DNA from: Anderseniella sp039978075
GTDB taxonomy: Bacteria > Pseudomonadota > Alphaproteobacteria > Rhizobiales > Aestuariivirgaceae
Reading direction: 5' to 3'
NCBI GenBank assembly: GCA_039978075.1
Contig: JBDWCA010000011.1
Coordinates: forward strand, 558,001-622,000
DNA length: 64,000 nt
Every line of letters begins with the position of its first letter. Positions within the stretch are counted from its first letter, which is position 1. This document shows, piece by piece, positions 8,722 to 16,613 of the stretch. A program made the position numbers and the translations under genes. The notes below the pieces were generated by a model. That model ran no database searches. It saw only the letters and a program-made list of their open reading frames with translations, and was not told where the DNA came from.

Positions 8722-9114
8722 TTACCATAGCGATGTGATGAGCAGGGCCCCGCCGAGCGCTATGATGCCGAGACTCATGGCGGTACCGAAACTGTTGTCC
8801 AGGTTCACTTTCGATACAGTTTTCAGGAACCTTTCACGTGCCGCGATCAGCAATACGCCCTCTGCCAGCGCAACCCAGCCCACAAGCGTCACGAAACTGG
8901 CGAGCCATCCGGTCCACAATGAATGGACGGCCAGGATCGTGCCTCCGATTGCAAACGCCATGACGCCGCCGAGATAGCCGAGCACCGGCTGGTCGATGAG
9001 GGACTGCATCATGCCGGCCATGGCCTTGCGGTCACTCAATATGGCAAAGCCGCCGCAGATGAAGTAGAGCCCGATCAGGGCGGCTAGAATGTTGGTAACG
9101 GGCATCTTGAGCAT
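8722..9114 (-). CDS. Small integral membrane protein, unknown function
   Basis: 130 residues with four predicted membrane segments: roughly 7-26 (ILAALIGLYFICGGFAIL), 44-65, 68-91 and 107-129. Short polar loops separate them (SDRKAMAGMM, ARERFLKTVSKVNLD). No catalytic motif is visible and I cannot name the family. It lies tail to tail with the hypothetical gene ending at 8704, 17 bp apart, and stands alone on the minus strand. Confidence 0.7.
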   Translation of the reverse strand: MLKMPVTNILAALIGLYFICGGFAILSDRKAMAGMMQSLIDQPVLGYLGGVMAFAIGGTILAVHSLWTGWLASFVTLVGWVALAEGVLLIAARERFLKTVSKVNLDNSFGTAMSLGIIALGGALLITSLW

Positions 9115-9303
9115 CCTCCGGACTCAGGTTCACTGTCTGATTGATATGGGAAGAAACAGGTCTTGTTGCCAGCCTTGTCCTTGCCGGCCGGGGAAACGTG
9201 ACCGCCAAAACCATGAAAGGTCCATAGGAATGTCACATTGAATACGCTACACTTGCAAGCAGACGGCCTTGATGCGGACCATATCGATTTATCGGAGGTT
9301 ACC

Positions 9304-9567
9304 ATGAAAACAATGCTTGTTTCTGCCATGCTTGCTCTGTTTGCCTTCCCGGCGGTTGCCGGGGAAATGCCGGAAGTGACACCGGCTCCTGCAGCGAATG
9401 CGAGCAGTGCAACTACGACAACCAGCGCTGCTGAAGCGGCCGCCACGGTGGCCACGGGCGAGGTCGGAAAGACCGGCGAAAAGCTGCAGTCCAAACCATC
9501 TTATTCCGGTTATGGTGGCGGCTGTGACCGCGGTCATACTTCTACGGAAGCGACTCTGATCAACTGA
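9304..9567 (+). CDS. Small secreted Ala/Thr-rich protein
   Basis: 87 residues from ATG 9304, fixed by GGAGG 5 nt upstream and a signal peptide (MKTMLVSAMLALFAFPAVAG). The mature part is low in complexity: an Ala/Thr/Ser-rich stretch (about 27-55) and a Gly-rich end with one Cys (GYGGGCDRGH). It is probably periplasmic or surface-exposed and unstructured. No family recognised. Confidence 0.6.
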   Translation: MKTMLVSAMLALFAFPAVAGEMPEVTPAPAANASSATTTTSAAEAAATVATGEVGKTGEKLQSKPSYSGYGGGCDRGHTSTEATLIN

Positions 9568-9607
9568 TCTGGCGTCCGGCAACACCAGGGTGCCAATGGA
9601 GATACCG

Positions 9608-10006
9608 TCAGATGCCTTCGGCTATCTGGCGGTCATACTCTACTGCATCAAACCGGCCAAGCGACGACGCCACCAGGCAGTCGTCAGACAAGGTCCATTC
9701 TTCCCAGCCCTGCACCTTGACCCTGTTGCCGGTCCCGGCATGGGTGCCTTCCAGCGTCCACACGAAGATCGCCTGGCTTCCGGCAGCACGTATATCATCC
9801 AGGTGCACGATCAGGTCGGGAAACTCGGCGTAAAACCCGGCAGCCATTTCTGTTACCGCCGCCCGGCCAACAATCTCGTCCCCGCCATTGATGGCAATCT
9901 TGCCGTCAGGCGCATAATGTGACGCCACACCTTCCGGCGATTGTGAACTCCACGCAGCAGCATAATTCGCAGCCATGTCATGAACGGACTTCGGGGAAGG
10001 GGCCAT
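9608..10006 (-). CDS. SnoaL-like / NTF2-fold protein
   Basis: 132 residues from ATG 10006, preferred over an in-frame upstream start at 10105 that would add 33 residues of non-domain sequence. The pattern is that of the SnoaL-like cone-shaped alpha+beta fold: an N-terminal helix (ANYAAAWSSQSPEGVASHYAPDGKIAING), then GRAAVTEMAAGFYAEFPDLIVHLDDI and WTLEGTHAGTGN. Members include isomerases, hydrolases and many ligand-binding proteins of unknown role. The substrate cannot be inferred and the neighbours give no clue. Confidence 0.78.
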   Translation of the reverse strand: MAPSPKSVHDMAANYAAAWSSQSPEGVASHYAPDGKIAINGGDEIVGRAAVTEMAAGFYAEFPDLIVHLDDIRAAGSQAIFVWTLEGTHAGTGNRVKVQGWEEWTLSDDCLVASSLGRFDAVEYDRQIAEGI

Positions 10007-10125
10007 GTGTCGGGTGTTTCCAGTTGTTAGATAGGGGTTGAGAGCGGAGCGCTCACTTAATACGCGCGAGCATCGGTATATCAAGGGGAATTTGGAAAGA
10101 GGCAATTCACCTGTAATCCATTCAA

Positions 10126-10216
10126 ATCGTCACCCCAGCGAAGGCAGGAGGCCAAACACCCTGATTATACACGCACCATCGTCGATGTGGATGCCAGCCT
10201 TCGCTGGCAAGACGAT
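10126..10216. repeat. Imperfect palindromic intergenic repeat
   Basis: The arms ATCGTC(AC)CCCAGCGAAGGC (10126-10145) and GCCTTCGCTGGCAAGACGAT (10197-10216) are complementary except for a few bases. The central ~50 nt are less ordered. The wording (CCAGCGAAGGC with its complement flanked by TCGTC/GACGA) resembles palindromic repeats scattered through many proteobacterial intergenic regions. It fills most of the 314-bp gap between the SnoaL gene and nrdJ. Confidence 0.6.
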
Positions 10217-10256
10217 TGGATTCCTTGCAACCGTGGCATCGGGTCTATAGCTGGAT

Positions 10257-10291
10257 AAAAGAACGGAGCCTCGCATTGGAAGCTCCGTTCT
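10257..10291 (-). terminator. Rho-independent terminator of nrdJ
   Basis: Read on the minus strand, a 10-bp stem AGAACGGAGC/GCTCCGTTCT with a 12-nt loop is followed by TTTTA. It starts 30 bp past the nrdJ stop codon. The stem followed by a T run is the classical intrinsic terminator form. Confidence 0.85.
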
Positions 10292-10320
10292 GTCTTTTCA
10301 TATGTACTCTCGGGAGAGTG

Positions 10321-13300
10321 CTAGCTACACCCGCTAGTGCTTCCGCAGGTATCGCACTTCATGCAGGTGCCGTTGCGCAGCAGGGTGAAGTTGCCGCATT
10401 CGCCGCAGCTGTCGCCTTCATAACCCTTCATGCGCGCTTCGACCCGGCGTTCGGCTTCGGTTTTCACCTGACCGTCTGAATCGATGTCCAGCGGCGTGAC
10501 TGCTTCTTCAACCGGCTGCAGGCTGGCTTCAACCGCCATCTCCACAGCTACATCAAGGGCAGCCGCACCTTCTGCCACATAGGCCGCTTCAATGCGCGAC
10601 TGACTGGCGGCAACCGGGTTGGTCACGGCGGCAGAGGTCAGACTGTTCGGCATCATGAACACATTGTCGGACAGCTTCTGGCGTGTGTACCCCGATGACG
10701 CCACTGCCATGGCGGGCATGCCGCCTGGAGGGCACGGCGCAGCCCCCGTCTTGCCTTCGTCTTCGCCCTTGCCCATGGCATCAAAACGAATGTCGGCAGG
10801 CTCCACATGGGCCAGGTCGTTGCGGCTCAGATAGGACACGGCCAGTTCGCGGAACACATAATCGAGGATCGACGTGGCGTTCTTGATGGCCTCATTGCCC
10901 TGTACCTGACCTGCAGGCTCAAAGCGGGTGAAGGTGAACGCCTCGACATACTCATCCAGCGGCACGCCATATTGCAGACCGAGCGAGACAGCGATGGCAA
11001 AGTTGTTCATCATCGCGCGGAATGCAGCACCTTCCTTGTGCATGTCGATGAAGATTTCGCCGAGCTTGCCGTCATCATATTCGCCGGTGCGCAGATAGAC
11101 CTTGTGCCCGCCGACAATTGCCTTCTGGGTATAGCCCTTGCGCCGTTGTGGCAGCTTTTCACGCTCGCGCGCGATGACCTTTTCGATGACCTTCTCGACC
11201 ACCTTTTCCACCCGCTGTGTCTGCGGCATGGCTGCGATCTGATCTGCCATCTCATCGGCATCTTCGTCTTCATCCTCGATCAGGGCCGCATTGAGCGGCT
11301 GGCTGAGCTTGGATCCGTCGCGGTACAGCGCATTGGCCTTGAGGGCCAGTTTCCACGACAGCATGTAAGCGGCCTGGCAGTCCTCAACAGTTGCCTCGTT
11401 CGGCATGTTGATGGTCTTCGAGATGGCACCCGAAATGAACGGCTGTGCTGCCGCCATCATGCGGATGTGGCTGTCCACCGACAGATAGCGCTTGCCGAGA
11501 CGGCCGCACGGATTGGCGCAGTCGAAAACGGGAAGATGCTCGTCCTTCAGTTCCGGTGCGCCTTCCAGCGTCATGGCACCGCACACAAAGATATTGGCGG
11601 CTTCGATGTCTGCCTTCGCAAAACCGAGATGGCTCAGCACACAGAATTCGAAATCATCGAGCTGTTCAGCCGAGATGCCGAGGGTTTTCGTGCAGAACTC
11701 TTCGCCCAGTGTCCACTTGTTGAACACGAACTTGATGTCAAACGCCGATGCCAGGCCATCCTCGACGATCTGCAGTTCCCTGGACGTAAAGCCCTTGGCT
11801 TTCAGTGTCTCGTGGTTGATGGCCGGCGCGTCCGACAGCGTACCATTGCCGACGGCATATTTGATGATGCCCTCGATCTGGCTTTCTGAGTAGCCAAGCG
11901 TGTGCAGGGCTGCAGGCACGGCGCGGTTGATAATCTTGAAGTAGCCGCCACCGGCCAGCTTCTTGAACTTCACCAGCGCAAAATCAGGCTCGATGCCGGT
12001 GGTGTCGCAATCCATCACCAGGCCGATGGTGCCGGTTGGCGCGATCACTGTGGCCTGCGCATTGCGGTAACCGTGCTTGTTGCCAAGCTGAACGGCCCGG
12101 TCCCAGGCTGCAACAGCGTGTGTCACAAGCGCCTTGTCGGCACAGTTGGCATGATCAAGCGGCACCGGGTTCACAGCCAGCTTCTGATATCCTTGAGACG
12201 ATCCGCGCGCGGCAAGCTGATGGTTCTTCATCACCCGCAGCATGGCCTTGGCGTTCTTCTTGTAGCCCGGGAACGGACCAAGCTCACCGGCCATTTCCGC
12301 AGACGTTGCGTAAGACACGCCGGTCATGATCGACGAGATGGCACCGCAAATCGCGCGGCCCTCATCTGAGTCATAGGAAATGCCCGACGTCATCAGCATG
12401 CCGCCGATATTGGCAAAGCCAAGGCCGAGCGTGCGGTACTCATAAGACCGTTTGGCGATTTCCTTGGACGGGAACTGCGCCATCAGGACGGAAATTTCCA
12501 GTACCATGGTCCACAGCCGCACACCATGCTCAAAGCCTTCGATGTCGAACTTTGAGTTCGACTTGTCGAGGAAGGTCAACAGGTTCAGCGAAGCCAGGTT
12601 ACACGCAGTGTCATCCAGGAACATGTATTCCGAACACGGGTTCGAGGCGCGGATGTCGCCGGATGCCGGGCAGGTGTGCCAGTCATTGATCGTGGTATGG
12701 AACTGGATGCCGGGATCAGCACAGGCCCACGCCGCATTGCCGATCTTTTCCCACAGGTCGCCGGCATCAATTGTCTTGGCGACGCCGTCGTGCAGGCGCC
12801 ACTTCAGGTCCCATGAAGAGCCGTTTTCAACCGCCCGCAGAAACTCGTCGGTGACGCGTACCGAGTTGTTGGAATTCTGGCCGGAGACAGTGCGATAAGC
12901 TTCGCCGTCCCAGTCGGTGTCATAGGTGTCGAACTCGATTTCCTTGAAGCCCTGGGCGGCAAACTGCAGGACGCGCTTGATATAGCTGTCGGGAACATGC
13001 GACTTGCGCGCATCCTTGATGGCACGCTTGAGGGCAGGGTTCTTTGCCGGATTGTAGCAGTCATCGCCCGGGCCATCACAGTTGACGCAGGCCTTCATGA
13101 TTATCTTCAGGTGCTGCTGGGTGACCTTGGACCCGGTCACAAGCGCTGCAACCTTTTCTTCTTCCTTCACTTTCCAGTCGATGTAGGCTTCGATATCGGG
13201 ATGATCGACATCAACAACCACCATCTTGGCCGCCCGGCGCGTGGTGCCGCCGGATTTGATGGCACCTGCGGCGCGGTCGCCGATCTTCAGGAAGCTCATC

Positions 13301-14061
13301 AGGCCGGATGATTTGCCGCCACCTGACAGCGGCTCGTTCTCGCCGCGGATGAATGAGAAGTTGGATCCGGTGCCGGAACCGTATTTGAACAGGCGTGCTT
13401 CGCGCACCCACAGGTCCATGATGCCGCCTTCGTTGACCAGGTCATCGGAGATCGACTGGATGAAGCAGGCATGCGGCTGCGGATGTTCATAAGACGATGT
13501 CGACTTGGTCAGCTTGCCGGTTTCAAAATCGACATAGTGATGACCCTGGCCGGGACCGTCGATACCATAGGCCCAGTGCAGGCCGGTGTTGAACCATTGC
13601 GGGCTGTTTGGTGCACAACGCTGGGTCGCCAGCATGTTGACCATCTCTTCGTAAAACGCCAGCGCGTCTTCCTCGGCGTCGAAATAGCCGCCTTTCCAGC
13701 CCCAGTAGGTCCATGTTCCGGCCAGACGATTGAACACCTGTTGTGCTGACATTTCAGAGGAATAGCGCTCGCCTTCGGGCAGGTCTGCCAGCGCTTCGGC
13801 GTCTTCCACGGACCGCCACAGCCATGACGGAACAGAATTTTCCTCAACTTTCTTCAGCCGTGCGGGTACACCGGCCTTGCGGAAATATTTCTGCGCGATG
13901 ATGTCAGAGGCCACCTGGCTCCAGGCTTTCGGGACTTCGATGTCCTTGAGCTGAAACACGATAGACCCGTCAGGGTTCTTGATTTCGCTGGTCGCCTTGC
14001 GAAATTCCACACCTGCATATGGTCCTGTACCTTCGGCCGTAAAGCGCCGTTCTACCCGCAT
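10321..14061 (-). CDS. nrdJ: Adenosylcobalamin-dependent ribonucleotide reductase (class II)
   Basis: 1246 residues from ATG 14061, chosen for AAGGGG 7 nt upstream over TTG 14076. It reduces ribonucleotides to deoxyribonucleotides with a B12-generated thiyl radical, with or without oxygen. Visible are an N-terminal region typical of the long alphaproteobacterial form, a Cys-rich insertion (MKACVNCDGPGDDC), active-site cysteines in PHACFIQS and SNPCSEYMFLDD, ACNLASLNLL, the TSCPD-like region (GKLGEIFIDMHKEGAAFRAMM) and a C-terminal zinc-ribbon-like tail (CGECGNF, CMKCDTCGS). No NrdAB or NrdD lies nearby. It is monocistronic with its own terminator, and NrdR and DnaA boxes lie about 320-395 bp upstream. 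Confidence 0.96.
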   Translation of the reverse strand: MRVERRFTAEGTGPYAGVEFRKATSEIKNPDGSIVFQLKDIEVPKAWSQVASDIIAQKYFRKAGVPARLKKVEENSVPSWLWRSVEDAEALADLPEGERYSSEMSAQQVFNRLAGTWTYWGWKGGYFDAEEDALAFYEEMVNMLATQRCAPNSPQWFNTGLHWAYGIDGPGQGHHYVDFETGKLTKSTSSYEHPQPHACFIQSISDDLVNEGGIMDLWVREARLFKYGSGTGSNFSFIRGENEPLSGGGKSSGLMSFLKIGDRAAGAIKSGGTTRRAAKMVVVDVDHPDIEAYIDWKVKEEEKVAALVTGSKVTQQHLKIIMKACVNCDGPGDDCYNPAKNPALKRAIKDARKSHVPDSYIKRVLQFAAQGFKEIEFDTYDTDWDGEAYRTVSGQNSNNSVRVTDEFLRAVENGSSWDLKWRLHDGVAKTIDAGDLWEKIGNAAWACADPGIQFHTTINDWHTCPASGDIRASNPCSEYMFLDDTACNLASLNLLTFLDKSNSKFDIEGFEHGVRLWTMVLEISVLMAQFPSKEIAKRSYEYRTLGLGFANIGGMLMTSGISYDSDEGRAICGAISSIMTGVSYATSAEMAGELGPFPGYKKNAKAMLRVMKNHQLAARGSSQGYQKLAVNPVPLDHANCADKALVTHAVAAWDRAVQLGNKHGYRNAQATVIAPTGTIGLVMDCDTTGIEPDFALVKFKKLAGGGYFKIINRAVPAALHTLGYSESQIEGIIKYAVGNGTLSDAPAINHETLKAKGFTSRELQIVEDGLASAFDIKFVFNKWTLGEEFCTKTLGISAEQLDDFEFCVLSHLGFAKADIEAANIFVCGAMTLEGAPELKDEHLPVFDCANPCGRLGKRYLSVDSHIRMMAAAQPFISGAISKTINMPNEATVEDCQAAYMLSWKLALKANALYRDGSKLSQPLNAALIEDEDEDADEMADQIAAMPQTQRVEKVVEKVIEKVIAREREKLPQRRKGYTQKAIVGGHKVYLRTGEYDDGKLGEIFIDMHKEGAAFRAMMNNFAIAVSLGLQYGVPLDEYVEAFTFTRFEPAGQVQGNEAIKNATSILDYVFRELAVSYLSRNDLAHVEPADIRFDAMGKGEDEGKTGAAPCPPGGMPAMAVASSGYTRQKLSDNVFMMPNSLTSAAVTNPVAASQSRIEAAYVAEGAAALDVAVEMAVEASLQPVEEAVTPLDIDSDGQVKTEAERRVEARMKGYEGDSCGECGNFTLLRNGTCMKCDTCGSTSGCS

Positions 14062-14381
14062 TGTATTCCCCTTCAAAGCAGCCTATCTGCTTTCAGTTGA
14101 TCAAGTTGTTGTTTTCATTCGCTTTTCAGCGTTTCTCTTGTTCTTACGCGCCCTTACAGACAAGACTTCACAGCAAAGCTCTACCTTCATGCGTGCCTGG
14201 CTTCCCAGCCTGTACGCACAAGTCACAGCTTCCCCGTTTGGATAGTGCGGTATTACTCCGCTTTACCCATCGTTAGACGTTTGGAGTTCGGTAATTCAAA
14301 TTACCTTGGGGATGGCCCTAACTCCGAGCCGTCCCATGCCCCGTTCCCATGCACATGAATGTAGTGCCGATTGCGGGGTCC
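14062..14381 (-). promoter_or_regulatory. Long structured 5' leader of nrdJ
   Basis: About 320 nt separate the NrdR boxes from the nrdJ ATG and hold no credible gene. On the minus strand I can fold: stem GGAGTT/AACTCC (14320-14325 with 14283-14288) enclosing the perfect palindrome GGTAATTTGAATTACC (14290-14305); GCGG/CCGC (14247-14261); a GGCT-GGGA-AGCC hairpin closed by GUGCGU/ACGCAU (about 14190-14220); CGCT-GAAA-AGCG (14120-14131); and a 7-bp hairpin AAAGCAG/CTGCTTT (14075-14093) just before the Shine-Dalgarno. The canonical B12-box (AGCCAGGAGACC-like) is not present, so I do not call it a cobalamin riboswitch. A cis-regulatory RNA is inferred. Confidence 0.5.
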
Positions 14382-14428
14382 CGTCAATACCTAGTGTGTT
14401 AACGAAACCCTACCACAACATATAGTAT
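14382..14428 (-). promoter_or_regulatory. Pair of NrdR boxes upstream of nrdJ
   Basis: Minus-strand 14413-14428 reads ATACTATATGTTGTGG, 14 of 16 against the NrdR consensus (acaCwAtATrTwGtgt). A weaker box, ACACTAGGTATTGACG, lies at 14382-14397 with 11 of 16 matches. Their centres are exactly 31 bp apart, the spacing typical of paired NrdR boxes. NrdR represses RNR genes when dATP is high, and its own gene is not in this window. Confidence 0.78.
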
Positions 14429-14456
14429 CCACAGCCTTGACAGGTTCTGTGGATAA
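14425..14456. promoter_or_regulatory. Inverted pair of DnaA boxes upstream of nrdJ
   Basis: The minus strand at 14448-14456 is TTATCCACA, the perfect consensus DnaA box. The plus strand at 14425-14433 is GTATCCACA, one mismatch. They face each other as a 9-bp inverted repeat with a 12-nt spacer, and the second overlaps the upstream NrdR box. DnaA control of RNR genes is known for E. coli nrdAB. Its use here is inferred. Confidence 0.6.
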
Positions 14457-14736
14457 CCGGAGATAGCCACGATTCGCCCCCGAACCTCAACGATTCCGCG
14501 GCATTGCGCCAGATGATATCCATAGTTATCTGCCGCAACGTGACAGTCATGGTTGTGAACTCAGGCTGACCACCACCAAATATGGTGTCATTCGCAAAAC
14601 AAGCCGCCGAACTTTTTGGTTAACAGGAGGTTAACAGCCGCTAACTAGAGATTGTGATGCTTGTGTTATATGCACGTATAAATTGAAATAATTTCATTTG
14701 CCGGGAGAATCAGGCGAGTTGGAGGGAATCGGGAGA
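14457..14736. other. Gene-free spacer between nrdJ control region and TupA-like gene
   Basis: I see no gene in these 280 bases. Minor features are a CACCA-AATA-TGGTG hairpin near 14574-14587, a short direct repeat GGTTAACAG (about 14619-14639) and an A/T-rich tract near 14665-14700. Confidence 0.5.
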
Positions 14737-15771
14737 TTAAGGAGTTTCTCTGGAGTTGAATGGTGGATTGTGTCGCGAACCGGCGCGATCGGCCTTCATA
14801 ATGCGGTGCAGGGCTCGCGCATAAAGCCGCCTCCAGCCGGAATGTCCGGTGCGCAAGAACCACGATTGCGCCAAGTCCCACTTTCCGTAGACAATCTCTT
14901 CTTCCTTCGATGTTCCGAAGCTGCCCAGGCCACTTAAGGTGTAGGGTGTCATCTCACTGAACCAGACACGGTCGCCGACGCACAGGAAATCGCACCGCAC
15001 ATGATCACTGTCGTGCACCAGTATTCTTGAATACTCGACCGCTTTTGCAAAACCTGTCGGCGGCCGCCAGTCGTCCGGCAGCGGATCCTTGCCGTCCGGC
15101 GCAGTGGGGATGAGATCGCCATCCAGGTTGAAGAACGACCCCAGGCGGACGCTGTCTTTCCAGCCTGTCACACAGTAAACGGCTGCCGGTTCGCCTCCGG
15201 CGGCAAATATGTTCATCATCACCGGGGCCGTTCCGCCAGGTCTGGTAATGATCTCTTCGATGAAAACCGTGCGCGGTACGCTGCGATAACCCCATTCCGA
15301 GTTCGCCTGACCAAACGGCCGCGACAGCCAGCGGGAAAACCGGTTTTCAATGGATTTGCGGTCAACCGGTTGTCCATCGAGACGGATATTGTAGCCCGAA
15401 CCGTTGTTCGCCTTTATGAATCCGGCCCGGGTCAGCAGGTTTCCTGGAATGTCGCGGGCCGAGGTGCCGTGCCACAAGGTGGCGGGTATAGGCAGGTCAG
15501 GGCAGCGTTGCCTGACCCAGTCCTTGCAGGCCAGCTTGTTGCAGAAGATTTCGAAATCCGGATTGTGATCGAACGTCTTGCGCCAGTAGAATTTGTCATT
15601 GTGCCGCACGGGAGGGCACAGTTTTGGAAGTCGCCCGACATGACGCCAGAAATTGATGGTTGCCTGCCAGTGCCGCACAAACATCACCAGCGCCGCGGAC
15701 CTTACGATCATCTTGTCGGCCAAAGTGCTCAACACCTGGCCTCTACTTGCTCCGCATCCGCAGCAGGGCAT
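14737..15771 (-). CDS. TupA-like ATP-grasp protein
   Basis: 344 residues from ATG 15771. Alternative Met codons 20 and 29 codons later (15711, 15684) are possible, since none has a clear ribosome site. The layout is that of the TupA-like ATP-grasp family: DKFYWRKTFDHNPDFEIFCNKLACKDWVRQR, then LLTRAGFIKANNGSGYN (nucleotide-binding Lys), FIEEIITRPGG and a C-terminal metal-binding DFLCVGDRVWFSEMTPY. Such proteins join sugar acids, amino acids or teichuronopeptide units in surface polymers. No polysaccharide cluster surrounds it, so the substrate is unknown. It is divergent from a microprotein gene, with an FNR/FixK box between. Confidence 0.75.
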   Translation of the reverse strand: MPCCGCGASRGQVLSTLADKMIVRSAALVMFVRHWQATINFWRHVGRLPKLCPPVRHNDKFYWRKTFDHNPDFEIFCNKLACKDWVRQRCPDLPIPATLWHGTSARDIPGNLLTRAGFIKANNGSGYNIRLDGQPVDRKSIENRFSRWLSRPFGQANSEWGYRSVPRTVFIEEIITRPGGTAPVMMNIFAAGGEPAAVYCVTGWKDSVRLGSFFNLDGDLIPTAPDGKDPLPDDWRPPTGFAKAVEYSRILVHDSDHVRCDFLCVGDRVWFSEMTPYTLSGLGSFGTSKEEEIVYGKWDLAQSWFLRTGHSGWRRLYARALHRIMKADRAGSRHNPPFNSRETP

Positions 15772-15800
15772 GCACCCGGCAGGTGACCGACCGTCCTGTA

Positions 15801-15814
15801 TTGATCTGGATCAA
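15801..15814. promoter_or_regulatory. Perfect FNR/FixK box
   Basis: TTGATCTGGATCAA is a perfect palindrome matching both the FNR (TTGATnnnnATCAA) and the FixK consensus. Its centre is 74 bp before the ATG of the 33-residue protein (plus strand) and 36 bp before the annotated ATG of the TupA-like gene (minus strand). Activation from -41.5 would suit the plus-strand gene best, giving a start near 15849. Confidence 0.8.
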
Positions 15815-15881
15815 CGCACATAATCACCCCCCGCGACACACTCAAAGTCCGATCAAGCGCTTAAACAACGGAGATGACGTC

Positions 15882-15983
15882 ATGACAACTTATGAGCAGT
15901 TGTATCTCGCCATGGTCATACTCGCTTTTGTGACGTTCGGCATTGTGCTGGCGACGATGTCTTACCGACAAGGCAAGAAATAA
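15882..15983 (+). CDS. 33-residue single-pass membrane microprotein
   Basis: MTTYEQLYLAMVILAFVTFG... starts at ATG 15882 with GGAG 8 nt upstream. A short polar N terminus leads into one hydrophobic helix (about residues 8-26) and a basic end (SYRQGKK), so the C terminus should face the cytoplasm. The FNR/FixK box 74 bp upstream suggests expression when oxygen is low, as for the tiny subunits of high-affinity oxidases (CydX, CcoQ-type). No oxidase gene lies nearby and I cannot assign a partner. Ribosome site, box and clean membrane helix together argue for a real gene. Confidence 0.65.
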   Translation: MTTYEQLYLAMVILAFVTFGIVLATMSYRQGKK

Positions 15984-16038
15984 CACCCGGCGCGATCTCT
16001 ACCGGTACCTTCACCCCGGCAGCTGCCGCCGGTACGGC

Positions 16039-16497
16039 TCAGTCAATCGGCGGGAAGACGCCGGTTTTCTTGACTGTTCCATACACGAAGCTTGTGTCAA
16101 TTGATCCAATGCCGCCAATCGGATGCAACCGTTTGCGGACGAAATTCTCGTAATCATCGAGATCGGCCACTACAACGCGCAACAGATAATCCGACAGTCC
16201 GGTCATCACATAACATTCCAGCACCTCATCGATAGCCCGGACCCGGTTTTCGAAATGCTGAACTGCATCTTCGGTGTGCCTTTCCAGACTGACGCGCACA
16301 AATACATTGACCGGCAAACCGTAAGCTCTTGCGTCCACACTCACGCTGTATCCGCGAATGGCGCCGCTGGCTTCCAGGTTTTTCAATCTTCGCAGGCATG
16401 GCGACGGTGACAGGTTTACCTCTGCTGCCAGGTCCTGATTGGTCATGCGGCCGTTGCGCTGCAGCGCACGAATTATCTGGCGGTCCTTATTATCCAT
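16039..16497 (-). CDS. mdeR: Lrp/AsnC-family regulator of methionine catabolism
   Basis: 152 residues from ATG 16497, chosen for GGAG 6 nt upstream. The in-frame ATG at 16578 would add 27 residues before the domain. An N-terminal helix-turn-helix (DRQIIRALQRNGRMTNQDLAAEVNLSPSPCLRRLKNLE) is followed by a RAM ligand-binding domain (about 65-145, with ECYVMTGLSDYLLRVV). It is divergent from the methionine gamma-lyase gene across a very A/T-rich spacer (16498-16613), a normal Lrp-type target. The arrangement matches Pseudomonas putida mdeR-mdeA-mdeB, where MdeR activates the lyase in response to methionine. The symbol rests on that synteny. Confidence 0.85.
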   Translation of the reverse strand: MDNKDRQIIRALQRNGRMTNQDLAAEVNLSPSPCLRRLKNLEASGAIRGYSVSVDARAYGLPVNVFVRVSLERHTEDAVQHFENRVRAIDEVLECYVMTGLSDYLLRVVVADLDDYENFVRKRLHPIGGIGSIDTSFVYGTVKKTGVFPPID

Positions 16498-16613
16498 GTC
16501 GAGCTCCAGTTTGGCATATAATTCCAATATATAGATGATTTGAAGCATAAATAGCAATTTTCGTCTCCTAGGGTTCATCTATGCTGATTCCTGTGCAACC
16601 ACGGGAGACAGTT

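Noticed and set aside
13979..14276. Two plus-strand open frames (about 71-88 residues) over the nrdJ leader
   Set aside because: No ribosome site; antisense to a likely structured RNA. The residue run is low in complexity for a protein.
14062..14381. Cobalamin riboswitch upstream of nrdJ
   Set aside because: I searched for the B12-box (AGCCAGGAGACCTGCC-like) and the GCCACTG core and did not find them; only a short AGCCAGG match exists.
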